64,000 bases of DNA from Chlorops oryzae (GCA_020466095.1 CM035806.1:160440379-160504378), one strand, 5' to 3'. Numbered from the stretch's first letter, positions 8,313-21,155 are shown. The notes: generated by a model not told the origin, from the letters alone. Numbers and translations are program-made.

Positions 8313-10940
8313 GCGCTACGGATAGCATTCAGCGAAGAGAGCAAAAATGGCGCTGCTTAAATCAAATCTGCCTGCATTTTTATGAGGCACTCTTGACTTT
8401 TAGCTCCTCTCGAAAAGGCAGAAACCGAACGATTCTAGCCAAACAAATAGACTTTGACGCTTTCACATATCTGGCGGTATACTACACACATGCACACACG
8501 AACAAAAATACACACAAAAACACACACATATTTCGTGGCAGTGAGACGGAGACGGGTTGGGAGGGGAAAAGGAGTAGAAAGGCAAAAAAGACGAAAGAAA
8601 ATCTCACATATTTCACTTCAGAATAGAGCCCCTAAAAAATGTGAGGGTGTCGCTTGCATGGTGCCTGCCCTGCTGCCCTGCTGCCCTCCTGTCCTTCCGC
8701 CCTCCCGCTGGCCAAAGCGAGAGCCGGAGCACCAGCATGCCAGCATCGTGCCTCGTGTATTCTTAGCTTGCATGCATGCTTCGAGGATGCAGCATAGATG
8801 CGATGCATTCGTTATTTTAAGTAGCAGCATTTTGGCTACTTTCTGCTGTTTGTTAAAGGGTGTGGCTTTTGTCGCTAAACTACTTTATGCGGGCCTTGAA
8901 CGGGGTGAAAGCGCATAGATTAGCTTCCTAGTTTTCATTGTGCGTTTCATCGTGCGCGCTCGCTGAATGCGGCGCTCGTGTGTGTGTATGTGTGGCTATA
9001 TGCGCTCGTATGCTATGGATATATGTATGTATGTCTATGGAGTGTGTGGGATCTTCTTCGCTTTCTTGTGCTTCTTTCTAGATGTGGCTTGATATGGCAG
9101 CTTCGAAGCTCTAAATTTTTGAGTTTTTTCCTTCTATTTTTTTATTTTTTTTAATATTTTTTTTTTTTGCTTTTGAGTTTAAAGAGCGCATTTATTAAGC
9201 TTAAAACAGACAAATATAGATATTTTAGAAGCAGTCTGCGTTGGATGTTGCTGCTTAAATGGTGCGGTTAGCATTTTAAAGGAACTTATCTTTAACGTAT
9301 AAACGCCGTTTACGAAAAATCTTCTTAAGAGTAACTCAATGCATAAATTTAAGGATGTTGAGTGTTTCTGGTTTCTTACTTTTCTTCTCGATTCTTTCCC
9401 TCCTGCCCTTCTTCTTTTTCGTCTAAGACTTCTTCTCACAATCATCGGATTAAAAGGGAAATGGGAAACAAAATCACATTAGAGAGATATTCAAGTCAGG
9501 CACAAAAGACAAAACACTGAAGAAGTAGGTAAAATAATAGAAAAATAAAACACACACTCTACTTTTGTCAGTTTTTGAAGGCGTCAAAAGTTACGCTCAA
9601 GAATCAAAGAAAAGATTTACGGACTACCACAAAGAGAGGCATCGAAAAAGAAAAAAAAACAAACCAAGGAAAGAAGAACACAGAACGAAAGGAAACAAAA
9701 AAACTTGCTTTCTTCCATTCTGGCTTCCTGAACTTTCGGCTATTCAGCTGTAAGGTTTCCTTTTCACGTTCCGAAATAAATCGCTCTCAATGTGTTCGAA
9801 CATGTTAAATGCGATTGCATGCTTCAATATTAATTGATATGCGGCGTTTGTTCGTCCTTGTGTTACGTCCAAACAAGATGGACCACGCGAAATTGATACC
9901 AAAACGAGAAGTATCCGATGGAGCTGCGATTGTCTGTCTATTGAACCGTTTTTCGATCAAAATTGTAACTGTCTTGACTATTTCAAAAAACCATTTTTGT
10001 TCTTTTTTTTTCCATAGAAAAATTATTAAGACAAATTCCTTTTAAGCTTTTTAAATGATTTTTGGTTAAAAATTTAACCCTCAAATGGTTAAAGTGCCTC
10101 AACTTGGCATCAGTAACAATTCCCCGTAAACAAAAAAACGAATAAAAACAGATGAGCTACCTCGAAATTCGATAGGAGGAGATGAGGGAAAGAATTTCGG
10201 GTGTCCAGTTGCGCGCTGTCAAAAAAAGAATCGAGCGACATTACTGCTTTGCAGGGGCCAATTTTTTTCATCGATATGTTTTAAATATATTATACGAGGA
10301 ATTTTTTTTAAAACATGATTTCAAAACTCCCGTTTTAATACCAATGACTGACTATAACACCCTTACCTACAATGTTATTCTCATGTAATTTTCTTTTTTT
10401 CTTTTTTCTTTTATTCTTTCAGGTAAGTCCGATTGAAACATTTTCGTGCAACACTAATCACTAAACCACTACTTAAAAATTCTCCATGTACACCATTCAT
10501 TTGTGGAACTCTAGACTTTCATGTGCTTTCACAAAACTTTTCAAACGAGTTCCTTTAACGTGATTAGCTACGTGAATCTTTTTCAAAGATTGAGCAAAAA
10601 AAAAAAAGGGAAAAGTCGCAAAAAAAAAACAAGCCAATTTGCTGAAAGCAACTTTTTCGCACATTCGATGGATCCAAGGAACATATAGTGTATTCAGCAG
10701 GTGTTTCAACGAAAGTGTGGAAGGTTCTTGAAAAGGTAGATCTCTTTCTTTGTGTTTACTTTGACGACAAAATGAATTTTTATGTCCCCGAATGTGACAA
10801 AAGTGATTTTAAAGTTGATTTTTAACACGATATTCTTCCGTCGCGTGCAATTATATTTCGTGTACGTGAGTGTTTTTTTTCTGGTATTCCTGCTTCTCAA
10901 ATAGTTTCCTCTTAAGCAATGATTAATCTTTTCAGTGGAT
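8313..10940. other. Unannotated 2.6-kb stretch
   Basis: Mostly A/T-rich, with a locally GC-richer patch around 8640-8790 that keeps a 154-codon frame open (8454-8918). The composition-biased, Cys/Pro-rich translation gives no recognisable domain. A CA-rich patch lies at 8485-8530. A 19-bp palindrome-like block TTAACC...GGTTAA lies near 10075. I see no supported gene. Confidence 0.4.
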
Positions 10941-10949
10941 TTGCGTCTT

Positions 10950-11165
10950 TTTCTCCTCTCTCTCTCCTCTCTCTCTCTCCTCTCTCTCTCTCCTCTCTCT
11001 CTCCTCTCTCTCTCTCTCCTCTCTCTCTCTCCTCTCTCTCTCCTCTCTCTCTCCTCTCTCTCTCCTCTCTTTTTCTCCCTTTCTTTCTCTCCCTTTCTTT
11101 CTCTCCCTTTCTTTCTCTCCCTTTCTTTCTCTCCCTTTCCTTCTCTATCTTTCGATCTCTCTCTT
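10950..11165. repeat. CT-rich microsatellite with 8-10 bp sub-periods
   Basis: CCTCTCTCTCT units pass into CCCTTTCTTTCT units. Open frames on both strands (Ser/Leu-rich on plus, Arg/Glu-rich on minus) are repeat translations. Confidence 0.95.
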
Positions 11166-13883
11166 TCCGTGGCAAGTCGCTGAGATGCGAAGCGAAAATT
11201 ATCGTGTGATTAGAAATCAGCAGAAATAGGTAAGTCTTCAAAGAAATATCAGTGTCTCAAAAAGAGATTTTGCTTTAATAAAAATTCGTCAAATATTTTC
11301 ACGTCTCATCATCCTCTCAAGCAGTCGCTCTCTCCCTCAATCACCTCACCATCTATCTTGCTCTTTCCCGTAACGTTTTTATATCCTCATGTTTTTGTTA
11401 ATGGGACGTATACGTTATGTAACTCAATTGAAATGTCGTTGCTCATACGTCGGATAGCCCAACTAGGCTTTTTTAAAATTTTTTCGTCAATATGTAAATT
11501 TTATTTTCATATTTATGAAAATATATGAATAAATATATATAAAATAGTTATTTTATAAGTTATTGTAAGCATGGCTTAAAGGGAAATCCTAAAAAAAAAA
11601 TACGGAATAATTCTGTTGTATAAGTTTTTTCCTCTCTTTCATTCACGTTTCCGATTTCATATTCGATAACACTGCTCGACAAGGTTTTGAACGTTGTTTT
11701 CAACTTTCATGTCAAGCGTCATTACGTGTATATACATATTTATCTAGAGCCACTTACGCTCTCATCTGCCTTTTTGTGCACACAGTTGTACGTTTGCTAA
11801 CATTTCAAAAATGGCTCAATGTGTGAATTCATTGTTTGAACATTCAACTTTCGCACTACATCAAAGAGAACTTCAATGTGTAGAAATATTTGCAATTATT
11901 CTTCGATCCTAAAAGATGATTGTTTTAACTACAACCCAAATATTGATGAAGATAAGTCCATTGAAAACAAAAAAAATTTGTGAGTTTTCTAGTGAAAAAT
12001 TACAACTTCCCAAGATAACTTAAATTAATTTTTCAAAAATTTTGTTTCCTAATTTATTCAAAAGCGGTGGGGAATCTTTACCTTTTCAGTGAATATTTTG
12101 AAAAATATTTGAGCTTTAACCGCATGAGGCATCCACGATCGTTGGATATGGCCATATTTCGTCACTTCGTGACTGCGACTCATCAGCGCCTTTGGAACGC
12201 CTAAAGAGTTTCAATTCTTGAAACATTTTAAGTACAACCTATTTTTGAAGCTTCTGAGAATTATAGCACACAGCTTGAAAGTTTAATTTTTCCCGCCAAT
12301 ATCTTGAAATCATTTCTGAATCAATTTTCTGGGCCTGATATTCTTTTTTTTTTTTATAAATGATATGAAAAGCTATGAAGTTTTTGCCGTGAAGAAAGAA
12401 ATTTTTGTTGAAATTTGAAACACTATTATTGTTCATTTTGCCTTGTATGTGGATAAATATTCAAACGACTGAAAAATTCATCGCCCCAAGTGCAGGTTTC
12501 CTTAAGTGTACCCAAACAAAAAATCTATAAATACTGATATAAAACACTCGTCGCACACTTTATGCTATATGTGACTTTAAGTGACAGCAAAAATATTTTT
12601 ACTAGAATTAGCACGAGATATAAGCATGCATGTGCAATAAAGATTTATATACAATTTAGTTGAAGTATCCGTATAACAAATTATATTGGAGGTGTAAAGT
12701 ATTAACATGAATTTCAATGGTCTTACACCTTAAACAAAGAATCAGCTGCAAGCTGTCAACCTGCCAATGTGCCAATGTACGTTTATAATGTTGAATATTT
12801 TGCTGATGTGTGCGGTCGCAGACCCGGATACATGAGTTTCTAAAGCAACAGGTACATACAGGTGCGTACAAAACGCCGTGCAGGCAAACGAACGACGACA
12901 ATGGGGACCACAATGAACAAATAGGCATATGCAAATCTTGGACAGACAGACCACATTAGACTGCCAAAGGTACACTTGTGCCTGGCCGTATCCTTTGAAC
13001 AATACACCAACCAAATGACGGAATATTTGAACCAGGGCTTGACTCATCGTCGCAGCGATCGGATGTCTTTTTTTTTTTTTTTAAATTCCTTCTCTGTGAG
13101 GATATTCACTCAGTCAAATCTAAAATTCTGGACAATAGAAGAGCACATATAGTTTGACAGACCGACAGAGAGACAGGCATCGAGACAGACAAAGCGGCGA
13201 ATAGCATTTCCGGAATTTAAGCAACAAAAATACCGTAAATGTCAAGCACCGTAGGATGTCGAAAAAGTAAAAATCAACAAAACAGGTTAACCTTAAACTG
13301 AAGCTACTTCCTGCAATCGCTTTTTATTTCCATTTCCCGTATGGCAATGTCAACATTTTTGTGCATTCAGTTACACTCCTGTCGGGGTTGTACCTCTGCT
13401 CATCACGAATCTGTTAGTTTTTGTTGCCAACAAATTGGCAATTTCTATGCATACTTCTCATTGCCATTCATACATAAAATTGCCGGAAGCCGAACAATTT
13501 GGACTAAAATGCTTTGGTCTCCCTCAATCTCTTTCGCTTTTCTGTTCTATCCCTGTCTCTTTCTCGCTCACTCACCATCACCTTCAAAATTCGACCAAAA
13601 TATTAAAAAACGAAAATGTCTGCCGATTTCTAACTTAGTAAAGAGAGCAGGAAAAAGCAAAAACACTTTAACAGGCAATGAATAGCGACTTAAAGCTGTA
13701 ATTTTTTTTTTTTGCTCTGTAACGAAACGAAATTAGAAAAAAGGAAAAGTAAGAAATTAAAAAAAAAAAAATTAAATTAAACTATGCACTCTTAAATACG
13801 ACCGATGAGTGCTGTGATCAATCAAATTTCTCTTTGCATAGCATTACTCATACGCACATTGGCTGAGCCAAAAAGCCAATTGG
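11166..13883. other. Unannotated 2.7-kb stretch
   Basis: A/T-rich sequence. Near 13157-13192 a degenerate GACAGA/GACAGAC run resembles an old GTCY microsatellite on the minus strand, possibly a vanished Helentron. No gene was recognised. Confidence 0.4.
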
Positions 13884-14551
13884 ATTTTTATACCCAGCGT
13901 AAGCGTAAGGTATATTAGTTTTGTGCGAATCTTGTAATAGGAAGAATTAAGCTCCCGAGATATAGACAAATATATATAAAAATGATCAGGATCAAAAACT
14001 GAATCGATTTAGACATGTCCGTCTGTCCGTCCGTCCGTCCGTCCGTCTGTCCGTCCGTCCGTGGTCGGATCTCCTCCGAAACGCCTGAACCAATGAAGTC
14101 GAAATTTGGCACACATGTATATCAGGGTCCGAGAATGATCCTAAGTAAAAATGGGAGATATCCGCCCACTGCCACGCCCATAAAAAAAATTTATTGTGTT
14201 TTCAGGAAAATGCTTGTAACCTGCGAACCACTCAACACATTTCATTGATATTTGGTGTGCTGGTAAACTACAAAAAAGGACATATCCTGGAAAAAATGGA
14301 CGCCGTCCTCCTCGAGTCACGCCCACAAATAAGCCCACAAAGAAGGGTTTATCGTAGCTTGTGAATTAAAAGGCGTAGAAGCTTCAAATTCGCAACATAG
14401 GTTGACCAAGGCGAATGAAACGTGTAGGGAAATAATTTATGTGTCCCGCCCACTGCCACAAATAGAGAAGCAAAACATAGTGCGCTCGTAATATCGGGAC
14501 GCTGGGTATTTCAAAGTCGGGCTTGACCGACTTTAGCTTTCTTACTTGTTT
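13884..14551 (+). mobile_element. Non-autonomous Helentron (DINE-1/mini-me-like), copy A
   Basis: Starts with TTTTTATACCC and a subterminal inverted repeat (TATACC...GGTATA). A short TATATATA stretch and a (GTCC/GTCT)n microsatellite at 14015-14061 follow; the (TA)n-(GTCY)n arrangement is diagnostic of dipteran mini-me/DINE-1-type elements. The body contains one unit of the block that is tandemly repeated in copy B (GGCGTAGAAGCTTCAAATTC, then a GCCCACTGCC box). The 3' end is a hairpin (AAAGTCGG...CCGACTTT) followed by AGCTTTCTTACTTG and T's. No replicase frame; mobilisation would need an autonomous relative. Confidence 0.75.
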
Positions 14552-15091
14552 TGCATCAGTTTTGTTTAAGGCGTATATCTATAATCATTGCTTAATTGAA
14601 AGGGTAACGTAGAAAACCGCTCTTGCTACACAGCTACATACTTACAAAAAATGTATACAAATGGCCAACGAATGTAATGAATGTGTACATGAATTGTGCA
14701 AAACGAGGAGGCGAAATATTAACCAGCAAAATCGGAAAATGAAAAAAATGTGATAAAGGGTTTTTATAGATTTTTGTCTGCTCCTTCTGAAAAAAAAATA
14801 TTACAACCCCCAAAATTTATTATTGATGCAAAAAAAAAAAAAACGGCTTTTATTTTTAAAAGCAATTTTTCGCCCAATGCGACGTTTTTGATATTTTTTT
14901 AAATAATTTTAAACGTAAGCTGACCTTTTTTTCTATAAAATGACATCTCCAACAAGATGGGATCTCCAAAACTAAGGACTAAATGGATGTGTAGAGCCCA
15001 GCGCGACCCACGCGCCAATCACGCAAAAACCGCTATTCAGCTGTGGCTGCTGAACTTCTCAAGTTGATAAAGGGAATATGTTCGGAGTATC
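14552..15091. other. Unannotated A/T-rich stretch
   Basis: A/T-rich sequence with long A runs. I see nothing in it. Confidence 0.4.
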
Positions 15092-15205
15092 TTTAGGGGT
15101 ACGTACCTCCACCACCGCGGTACGCGGTCCGTACCTCCACCACCACCACTGCGGCACCGCGCGGTAACGTTACCACGAACAACCGCTCATGTGCAGGTAC
15201 CCTAA
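15092..15205. mobile_element. Candidate GC-rich MITE (about 114 bp)
   Basis: A GC-rich island of CCACCACC and GCGGTAC motifs is bounded by GAGTATC direct repeats at 15085-15091 and 15206-15212. Its ends are loosely inverted (TTTAGGGGTAC against TTAGGGTACC). The 7-bp duplication would suit hAT (usually 8 bp) only approximately. Confidence 0.4.
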
Positions 15206-16246
15206 GAGTATCAATATTATTTCCAGTAATTTGGTCTGTCATTTTTCAGTCAATTCAGTTTTCCCTCAAATTGAAAAGTGCAAAACCATTACTTGAAGTG
15301 TAAAACAAAACCTTTTTGTCTCATTGTAAATATTTTCATGCAAAAAATGCATCAGAAGGTTCTCAACTTGTTCCTTGATTGGGCGCTTCCTTAAAACCCT
15401 ACCCTCCCCGCCCCTGCGCCACTTTTTAACGCGAATAGAAATAACATTTTTGATATTCCTATCTTTTGGTCCAGCGCATTTCGTTATCCATTCATGGAAT
15501 AGAAATTTGGAGAGCTCTGATATCTTTTTTGAAGTGTAACAAGAGATTTTCAAATGAATTTTGCAATTCTGGTTTATTTCAAGCTAACTTTAAATATAAT
15601 TCCATGTTATTTTTTACAAGAGCTCTTACATACTTGGTTCAATGCGAATTCGCTAAAAACGGTGTTGTTGCATCTACATGGTAACCATTGTGGTAACGTG
15701 CCTGATACAACCTGCTTGCCTGCTTGTTTTGTATTTTCTATAATTTTCGCGAACCCGAAAGAAAGAAAACACGAAATCGTGTTTCACTTTTAAGCATGGC
15801 AACATGATATCAGCGGAACTTATAAATATATAACAAAAATGCTCGTTAGTGCTTATTCCGTACATTAAATATTCAGAACAGCTCGAGCTGAAGTGCTAAA
15901 ATAAATTTAAAAAAAAAAAATCTCTTAATGCATCAAATTCGCGTATATTTACGGGATAAAACCCCCCAAAAAAATAAAAAAATAAAAAACTTTGTATAGT
16001 TGTTTTAGCAAAGCTAAAATTTTGAAGACTTCTGGTCTAGTTTGAAGTTAAGGCAATATTCGTACTTATTAGCTCGAAAACGGGGCTCTCTCAGAGGTAG
16101 CGCGATCTTAATGGCTTTTAAAAGCCGTACACACCTTATCGTTGTCCGGCTGCTTACAAAGGGTCCTGAAAAGTACCATGAGTAATATACAGTCTTCTGT
16201 TTTCTGTTTAAACAATGTCTTTGTGAATGTCATTATTTTCAATTAA
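15206..16246. other. Unannotated 1-kb stretch
   Basis: Short frames of 70-95 codons occur on both strands with no recognisable domain. Confidence 0.4.
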
Positions 16247-16248
16247 TA

Positions 16249-17536
16249 TTAGGTGTAGTAAAAAGAAATCCATTTTTTTCCAATAGATGGCGTTATTTAT
16301 CTGCATCTCGCGTTGTATAAGTCCGATCGTGTTCCGCTAGGGGGCATTAGAAAGATGACAGTTCCTACTAAAAAAAGCATTTTTGACACTTTTTTGATTG
16401 ATTGATTCAGTTTTGTTTGAGAGCTTGTCAAAGATGGACATCAGCAAAGAGAAAATTCGCTACATTTTACAGTTTTTCTTCGATAAGGGAGAAAACGCAA
16501 GCCAGGCGGCTGAAAATGTAAATAGCGTTTATGGACCTGATACTGTAACAGCCGATCATGCGCAATTTTGGTTTCGTCGATTCCGTTCCGGTAACTTCGA
16601 TGTCAAGGATGCACCACGCACTGGAAGGCCAATTGTCGAAAATGTCCATAAAATCATGGAAATTATCAAGTCCGACCGTCATGTTAGCACTGTTTCGATT
16701 GCAAAAGAGCTAAAGATTGCACAAAAAAACCGTTTGGAACCATTTGAATAAGGCTGGATACACAAAGAAGCTCGATGTATGGTGCCACACGAGTTAACGC
16801 AAAAAAACCTCATAGACCGAATTTCCATCTGCGAATCGCTGCTGAACCGCAACAAAATCGACCATTTCTGAAGCGGTTGGTGACTGGTGATGAAAAGTGG
16901 GTCACTTACGACAACGTCAAGCGAAAACGGTCGTGGTCGAAACACGGTGAACCGGCGGAAACGGTGGCCAAGCCAAGATTGACGGCCAGGAAGGTTTTTG
17001 CTGTGTGTTTGGTGGGATTGGCAGGGAATTATCTACTATGAGCTGCTCCCATACGGCAAAACTCTTAACTCGGAACTCTACTGTCAACAATTGGACCGTC
17101 TGAAGGAAGCAATCGCCCATAAGCGGCCAGCTTTGGCCAATAGGAGAGGAATTGTGTTCCATCAGGACAACGCCAGGCCACACACATCGATAGTGACTCG
17201 CCAGAAGCTCCGGGAGTTTGGTTGGGAGGTTCTTTTGCATCCACCTTATAGTCCGGACCTGGCACCAAGTGATTACCATCTGTTCCTGTCCATGGCGAAC
17301 AATTTTGCTGGTGAAACATTCGCTTCAAGAGAGGCTTCTGAAATTCGACTGTCTCAATTTTTTGCTAATAGGAACGAGGGCTTCTATGAGAGAGGCATAA
17401 TGAAATTACCTTTAAAATGGCAACAAGTTATCGAACAAAACGGCGCATATTTGACCTAAATCGGGTCATTCTAACTATCTTAAATAAAGCCCTCAATTTA
17501 ATGCAAAAATAATGGATTTCTTTTTACTACACCTAA
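16249..17536 (+). mobile_element. mariner element, copy 1 (1288 bp, inactivated)
   Basis: TA target duplications (16247-16248 and 17537-17538) flank inverted terminal repeats beginning TTAGGTGTAGTAAAAAGAAA and extending to 26 bp (through TCCATT). The element has exactly the same length as the intact copy at 38410-39697. It carries the transposase gene in plus orientation, broken by indels. Confidence 0.95.
16398..17459 (+). pseudogene. mariner transposase pseudogene (four 1-bp indels)
   Basis: Compared with the intact copy on the other strand at 38487-39548, the frame is lost at an A run (16723-16729, one extra A). It is restored by a missing G near 16780, lost again by a missing C near 16862, and restored by an extra T in the run 16995-16999. 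The net change is zero, so the element keeps its 1288-bp length. The N-terminal HTH region, the first catalytic Asp (in TGDEKW), the second (HQDNARPH) and the third (SDYHLF) all survive in pieces. The product would be non-functional, but the TIRs remain usable. Three of the four changes affect homopolymers or doublets, so sequencing error should be excluded. Confidence 0.9.
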
Positions 17537-17711
17537 TATTAACCCTATTATGTTTCAAAACTGCACACAAATAATTCAATTTCTGAAAATTTCTTTATAA
17601 AAAAAAAAAAAATAATTTTTCCGTTTGACACCTTCAGTACAAATTTGAACAATTTTTTCCATTAAAAATCTGAAAAAAATACCAAAAAGAAAATTTTTGC
17701 TCGGATTTTAA
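17537..17711. other. Short A/T-rich gap
   Basis: A/T-rich sequence between the mariner and the next Helentron. Nothing recognised. Confidence 0.4.
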
Positions 17712-18226
17712 TTTTTGTTATACTTTTTCCGAAGGAAAGGGTATATTAAGTTTGGCACGGAGTATGTAACATACCATAGGAGTCGCGATTGGTATAGACA
17801 TATATATATATTCTTGATCAGGGTGACAAGAGGAATCGATCTAGCCATGTCTGTCTGTCTGTCTGTCTGTCTGTCGGTCACACTTTAGTTTTTCGTAATT
17901 AACTCCTAAGCCATGAAAGATATCATATTGAAATTTGGCATGGACTTGAACCAGGTAAATGTCCGAAAAACTGCATACACGCAGAAAAAAAACTTGGTTG
18001 TCCCAAACGAAAAAAGTGTCGAACGAAGTTTCGTTTACTACAACCGAAAAAGTTCTCCTTTAATTCAAACGAGTTTTTCGTTTGCTGTTATTTTTGCTTC
18101 AAAGGAGGTTTTCGTTTGCTTCAAACACTAAGAAACAAAGCCTACGTTTAGTTTGAACGAAAAGGAAACAAAGTTTTCGTTTGCTTTAAGCGAAAACGAA
18201 CCGAATTTTTCGTTTAGTACAAATGC

Positions 18227-19276
18227 TTTTTATACCCAGCGTAAGCGGGGTATATTAGTTTTGTGCGAATCTTGTAACAGGGAGAACTTAGCTCCGGAGA
18301 TATAGACATATATATATAGAAATAATCAGGATCAAAAACTAAATCGATTTAGACATGTCCGTCTGTCCGTCCGTCCGTCCGTCTTCGTCCGTCCGTCCGT
18401 GGTCGGATCTCCTCCGAAACGGCTGGACCAATCAAGTCGAAATTTGGCACACAGGTATATCGGGATCCCAGTATGATCCTAAGTAAAAATTTGAGACATC
18501 CGCCCACTGCCACGCCCACAAATGAATATAATGTGTTTTCAGTAAAATGCTTGTAACTTGTGAACCACTCAACACATTCTATTGATATTTGGTGTACTGG
18601 TAAACTACAAAAAGGGACATATCCTGGAAAAAATGGACGCCGCCCTCCGTGAGCCACGCCCACAAATAAGCCCACAAATAAGGGCTTATCGTAACTTATG
18701 AAGTAAAAGGCGTAGAAGCTTCAAATTCGCAACATAGGTTGAACAAGGCGATTGAAAGGTGTAGGAAAAAAAATTTATATGGCCCGCCCACTGCCACGCC
18801 CACAAATGGATATTTTTCGTAACTTCCGAATTAATAGGCGTAGACGCTTCAAATTCGCCACATAGGTTGGCCAAGGCAAATGAAACGTGTAGGAACAAAA
18901 GTTTATGTAGCCCGCCCACTGCCACGCCCACAAATGGAGAATTTTCGTAACTTCCGAAGTAAAAGGCGTAGAAGCTTCAAATTCGCAACATAGGTTCACC
19001 AAGGCGAATGAAAGGTGCAGGTAAAAATGTTATGTGGCCCCCCCACTGCCACGCCCACAAATGAAGATTTTTCGTATTTTCCGAAGTAAAAGGCGTAGAT
19101 GCTTCAAATTCGTAACATAGGTTCACCAAGGCGAATGAAAGGTGTAGGGAAATAATTTATTTTGCCCTCCCACTGCCACGCCCACAAATAGAGAAGCAAA
19201 ACATTGTGCGCTCATAATGGCGGGACGCTGGGTATTTCAAAGTCGGGCTTGACCGACTTTAGCTTTCTTACTTGTT
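18227..19276 (+). mobile_element. Non-autonomous Helentron, copy B
   Basis: Same family as copy A: TTTTTATACCC...GGGTATA 5' inverted repeat, TATATATA, a GTCC/GTCT run (18357-18400) and a TCTCCTCCGAAACG block. It has a 3' hairpin AAAGTCGG...CCGACTTT at 19239-19260, followed by AGCTTTCTTACTTG and T's. It differs from copy A in having four tandem copies of the internal unit instead of one. Inserted between T's inside the TIR element. Confidence 0.8.
18692..19200. repeat. Tandem array of about 128-bp units in Helentron copy B
   Basis: The GGCGTAG landmark recurs at 18709, 18837, 18965 and 19092, giving periods of 128, 128 and 127 bp. Every unit contains TTCAAATTCG, CATAGGTT and the box CCCACTGCCACGCCCACAAA. 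Confidence 0.9.
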
Positions 19277-19539
19277 TAAATTTTATTTTATATTTTATAA
19301 AATGAAAAATAACACGTAAATAATTCTCTTACAGAAAGAAAGGAGCATTATCGTCTAAGCCTTCAGCTTATTAAACATAAGATTTGCAGGAATGGAGATT
19401 TTTATGGAATGGAATCTTTGGAATTCCTAAAAATTCAATTTTCTGGAATTCACATTTCTTTTTTTAGTTTTTAGTTTTAGTTTTTAAACCCAAGGTAGCA
19501 GCAGCATCATTATAAGTAGCAACAATACCACCACCAGCA

Positions 19540-19600
19540 GGATTAGTATCAGCATCAGTATCAGCATCAGTATCAGTACCAGCAGTATTATGAACAGCAC
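19540..19600. repeat. (CAGTAT/CAGCAT)n hexamer microsatellite
   Basis: Hexamers CAGTAT and CAGCAT alternate. The 126-codon minus-strand frame across this zone is Ala/Thr/Asp-rich because of the repeat. Confidence 0.8.
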
Positions 19601-21155
19601 AAGTAGCGTCAGCAGCAAGAGTTATATTAGCAGAAGCAGTAACATCAGCAGCAGCAGCCCCTTCTTCTGTTTCAAAGTCGTCTCTCGCTTCAATAGTGAT
19701 AACAAAGTGAGAGTCACTTTTAAATTGCAAAATAATAGCACAGAAGTTTTCCTCAGTTACGCGTCCTCCACAAACGGATGCCTCCAATGGAAATGCCTCC
19801 AAAAAAAATGCTTCACTTACTAAAAAAAGACACATCAAAAACAAGCCAAGCGCTTTTCCGAGAATTTCTTTGTTTCACACATTATGCAATTTGATCTCCA
19901 ATGTACCTTTACGCAGATATTCTTCATAAAAAAAAGGTTCGTTTATATTAACAAACACTCTTTTACCCTTATATTCGCTTAATATCAACATTTTAAATGA
20001 ATAAATTTATGCTAAGAAATACCTGCCGGCGTCCACTTACAATCAGCTGCAATTAAATAGGGATGTGTTTTTTTATAGGGATCTGATATTGATACACGTA
20101 CTATTACCACGAAAATAACTTTGACACAATCAAAAATAACTTTGTCACAACCGAAAAAGACTTCTTATTAAACAAAACAACTTGTTTGCTCCAAACGAAA
20201 ATCTTATTGAGTTTGTAGCAAACGAAAAAAACATGTGCAATAAATGTTCTACCGTTTTCCAAACGAAAACTTCGCTTGCAAATTCTTCAACAAACGAAGT
20301 TAGTTTGCAACAAACAACGGACGTTTGTGACAAACTGGCGATAAACGCCATTTTTTTCTGCGTGTACAAATTTTTTTCGTAGTCCCTTCTTGGGTCGTGG
20401 GAAGTGGTTCAGAAGTTTCAAAAATCACGATTTTTAACGTTTTTCGTGAATAACTTTTTTACCATACATCCCAGCTTATTGAAATTTGGTGTGTATATAG
20501 CTACTATGTAGACTTAAGCTTTCGCTGAAAAAAAAATGGTGACATCGCTATAACTATGGTCATCATCCTACACATTTGAAAAAAAACACTCTTTCTCTTA
20601 TTCTCATATCTGTATACAAAAATGATTTTTTTTTTTGCTTCTTCTGATTGTGTATTTTGCCGCCAAATAAAGTCGTCACTTAAGGTTAAAATTTGACCAC
20701 CATTCGCGAAATTCGCAAAAATTTGATTTTCACTAGTTTGAATTGAGTATTTCGCTGCTAGACAAAATGTCCTCTAACGGTTAAAATTTGACCATGCCCA
20801 CCATTCGCAAACAATTTGTACTTAAATATAATTTCGAGTTTGTGAAGCTAAATCGAAGCACAGATAATGTGTAGCTAGAACAACCAAAAGGGCAGGAATT
20901 TTTGTTAAGGTAATGTTTCAACATATTTAAGGCTGAGGAAAAGGTATGTGTGCAATCGGCTTAGCCGATGTAAACTTCTTTACTTGTTTTTTCTTAACAT
21001 TCCAATATTTTTTTAAATTACAACACTTAAAATATTGCACGACTTTTTAAAAAATTGAAAAAAAAAAACAAAATTGAGTTTTGATTTTTCTACAATTTTC
21101 CTACATTTTCCATCAAAAATCGAGCCTTAATTTTCTTAATTTTTTCAATTTTTAA

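Larger units (their letters stand above)
17978..20364. mobile_element. TA-flanked TIR element with TTCGTTTG subterminal repeats
   Basis: Ends CACGCAGAAAAAAA and its inverse TTTTTTTCTGCGTG are flanked by TA (17976-17977 and 20365-20366). Within about 250 bp of each end the motif TTCGTTTG/CAAACGAA recurs many times. Clustered subterminal motifs are typical transposase-binding arrays. The centre carries Helentron copy B and a CAGTAT microsatellite. No transposase frame was seen. The element at 30884-32009 has the same end style (CACCGAGAGAAA next to TA) with a different subterminal motif. Confidence 0.6.
17712..20988 (+). mobile_element. Outer Helentron (DINE-1/mini-me-like), interrupted
   Basis: The 5' end has T's then a subterminal hairpin (TATAC...TTTCC-GAA-GGAAA...GTATA, 17719-17745). 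TATATATATA and TTGATCAGGGTGACAAGAGG (the typical mini-me core) follow, then a (GTCT)n run at 17848-17875. The 3' end is far downstream: hairpin ATCGGC-TTA-GCCGAT (20955-20969), then TAAACTTCTTTACTTG and T's. The two halves are separated by a TIR element (17978-20364) that itself contains Helentron copy B. Removing the insert leaves an element of about 0.9 kb, normal for the type. Confidence 0.65.

Noticed and set aside
8454..8918. 154-codon frame
   Set aside because: It begins in a CA repeat and continues through a locally GC-rich patch with biased composition and no recognisable motif.
18692..19200. CRISPR-like array
   Set aside because: The whole 128-bp unit repeats without unique spacers, and the DNA is clearly eukaryotic.
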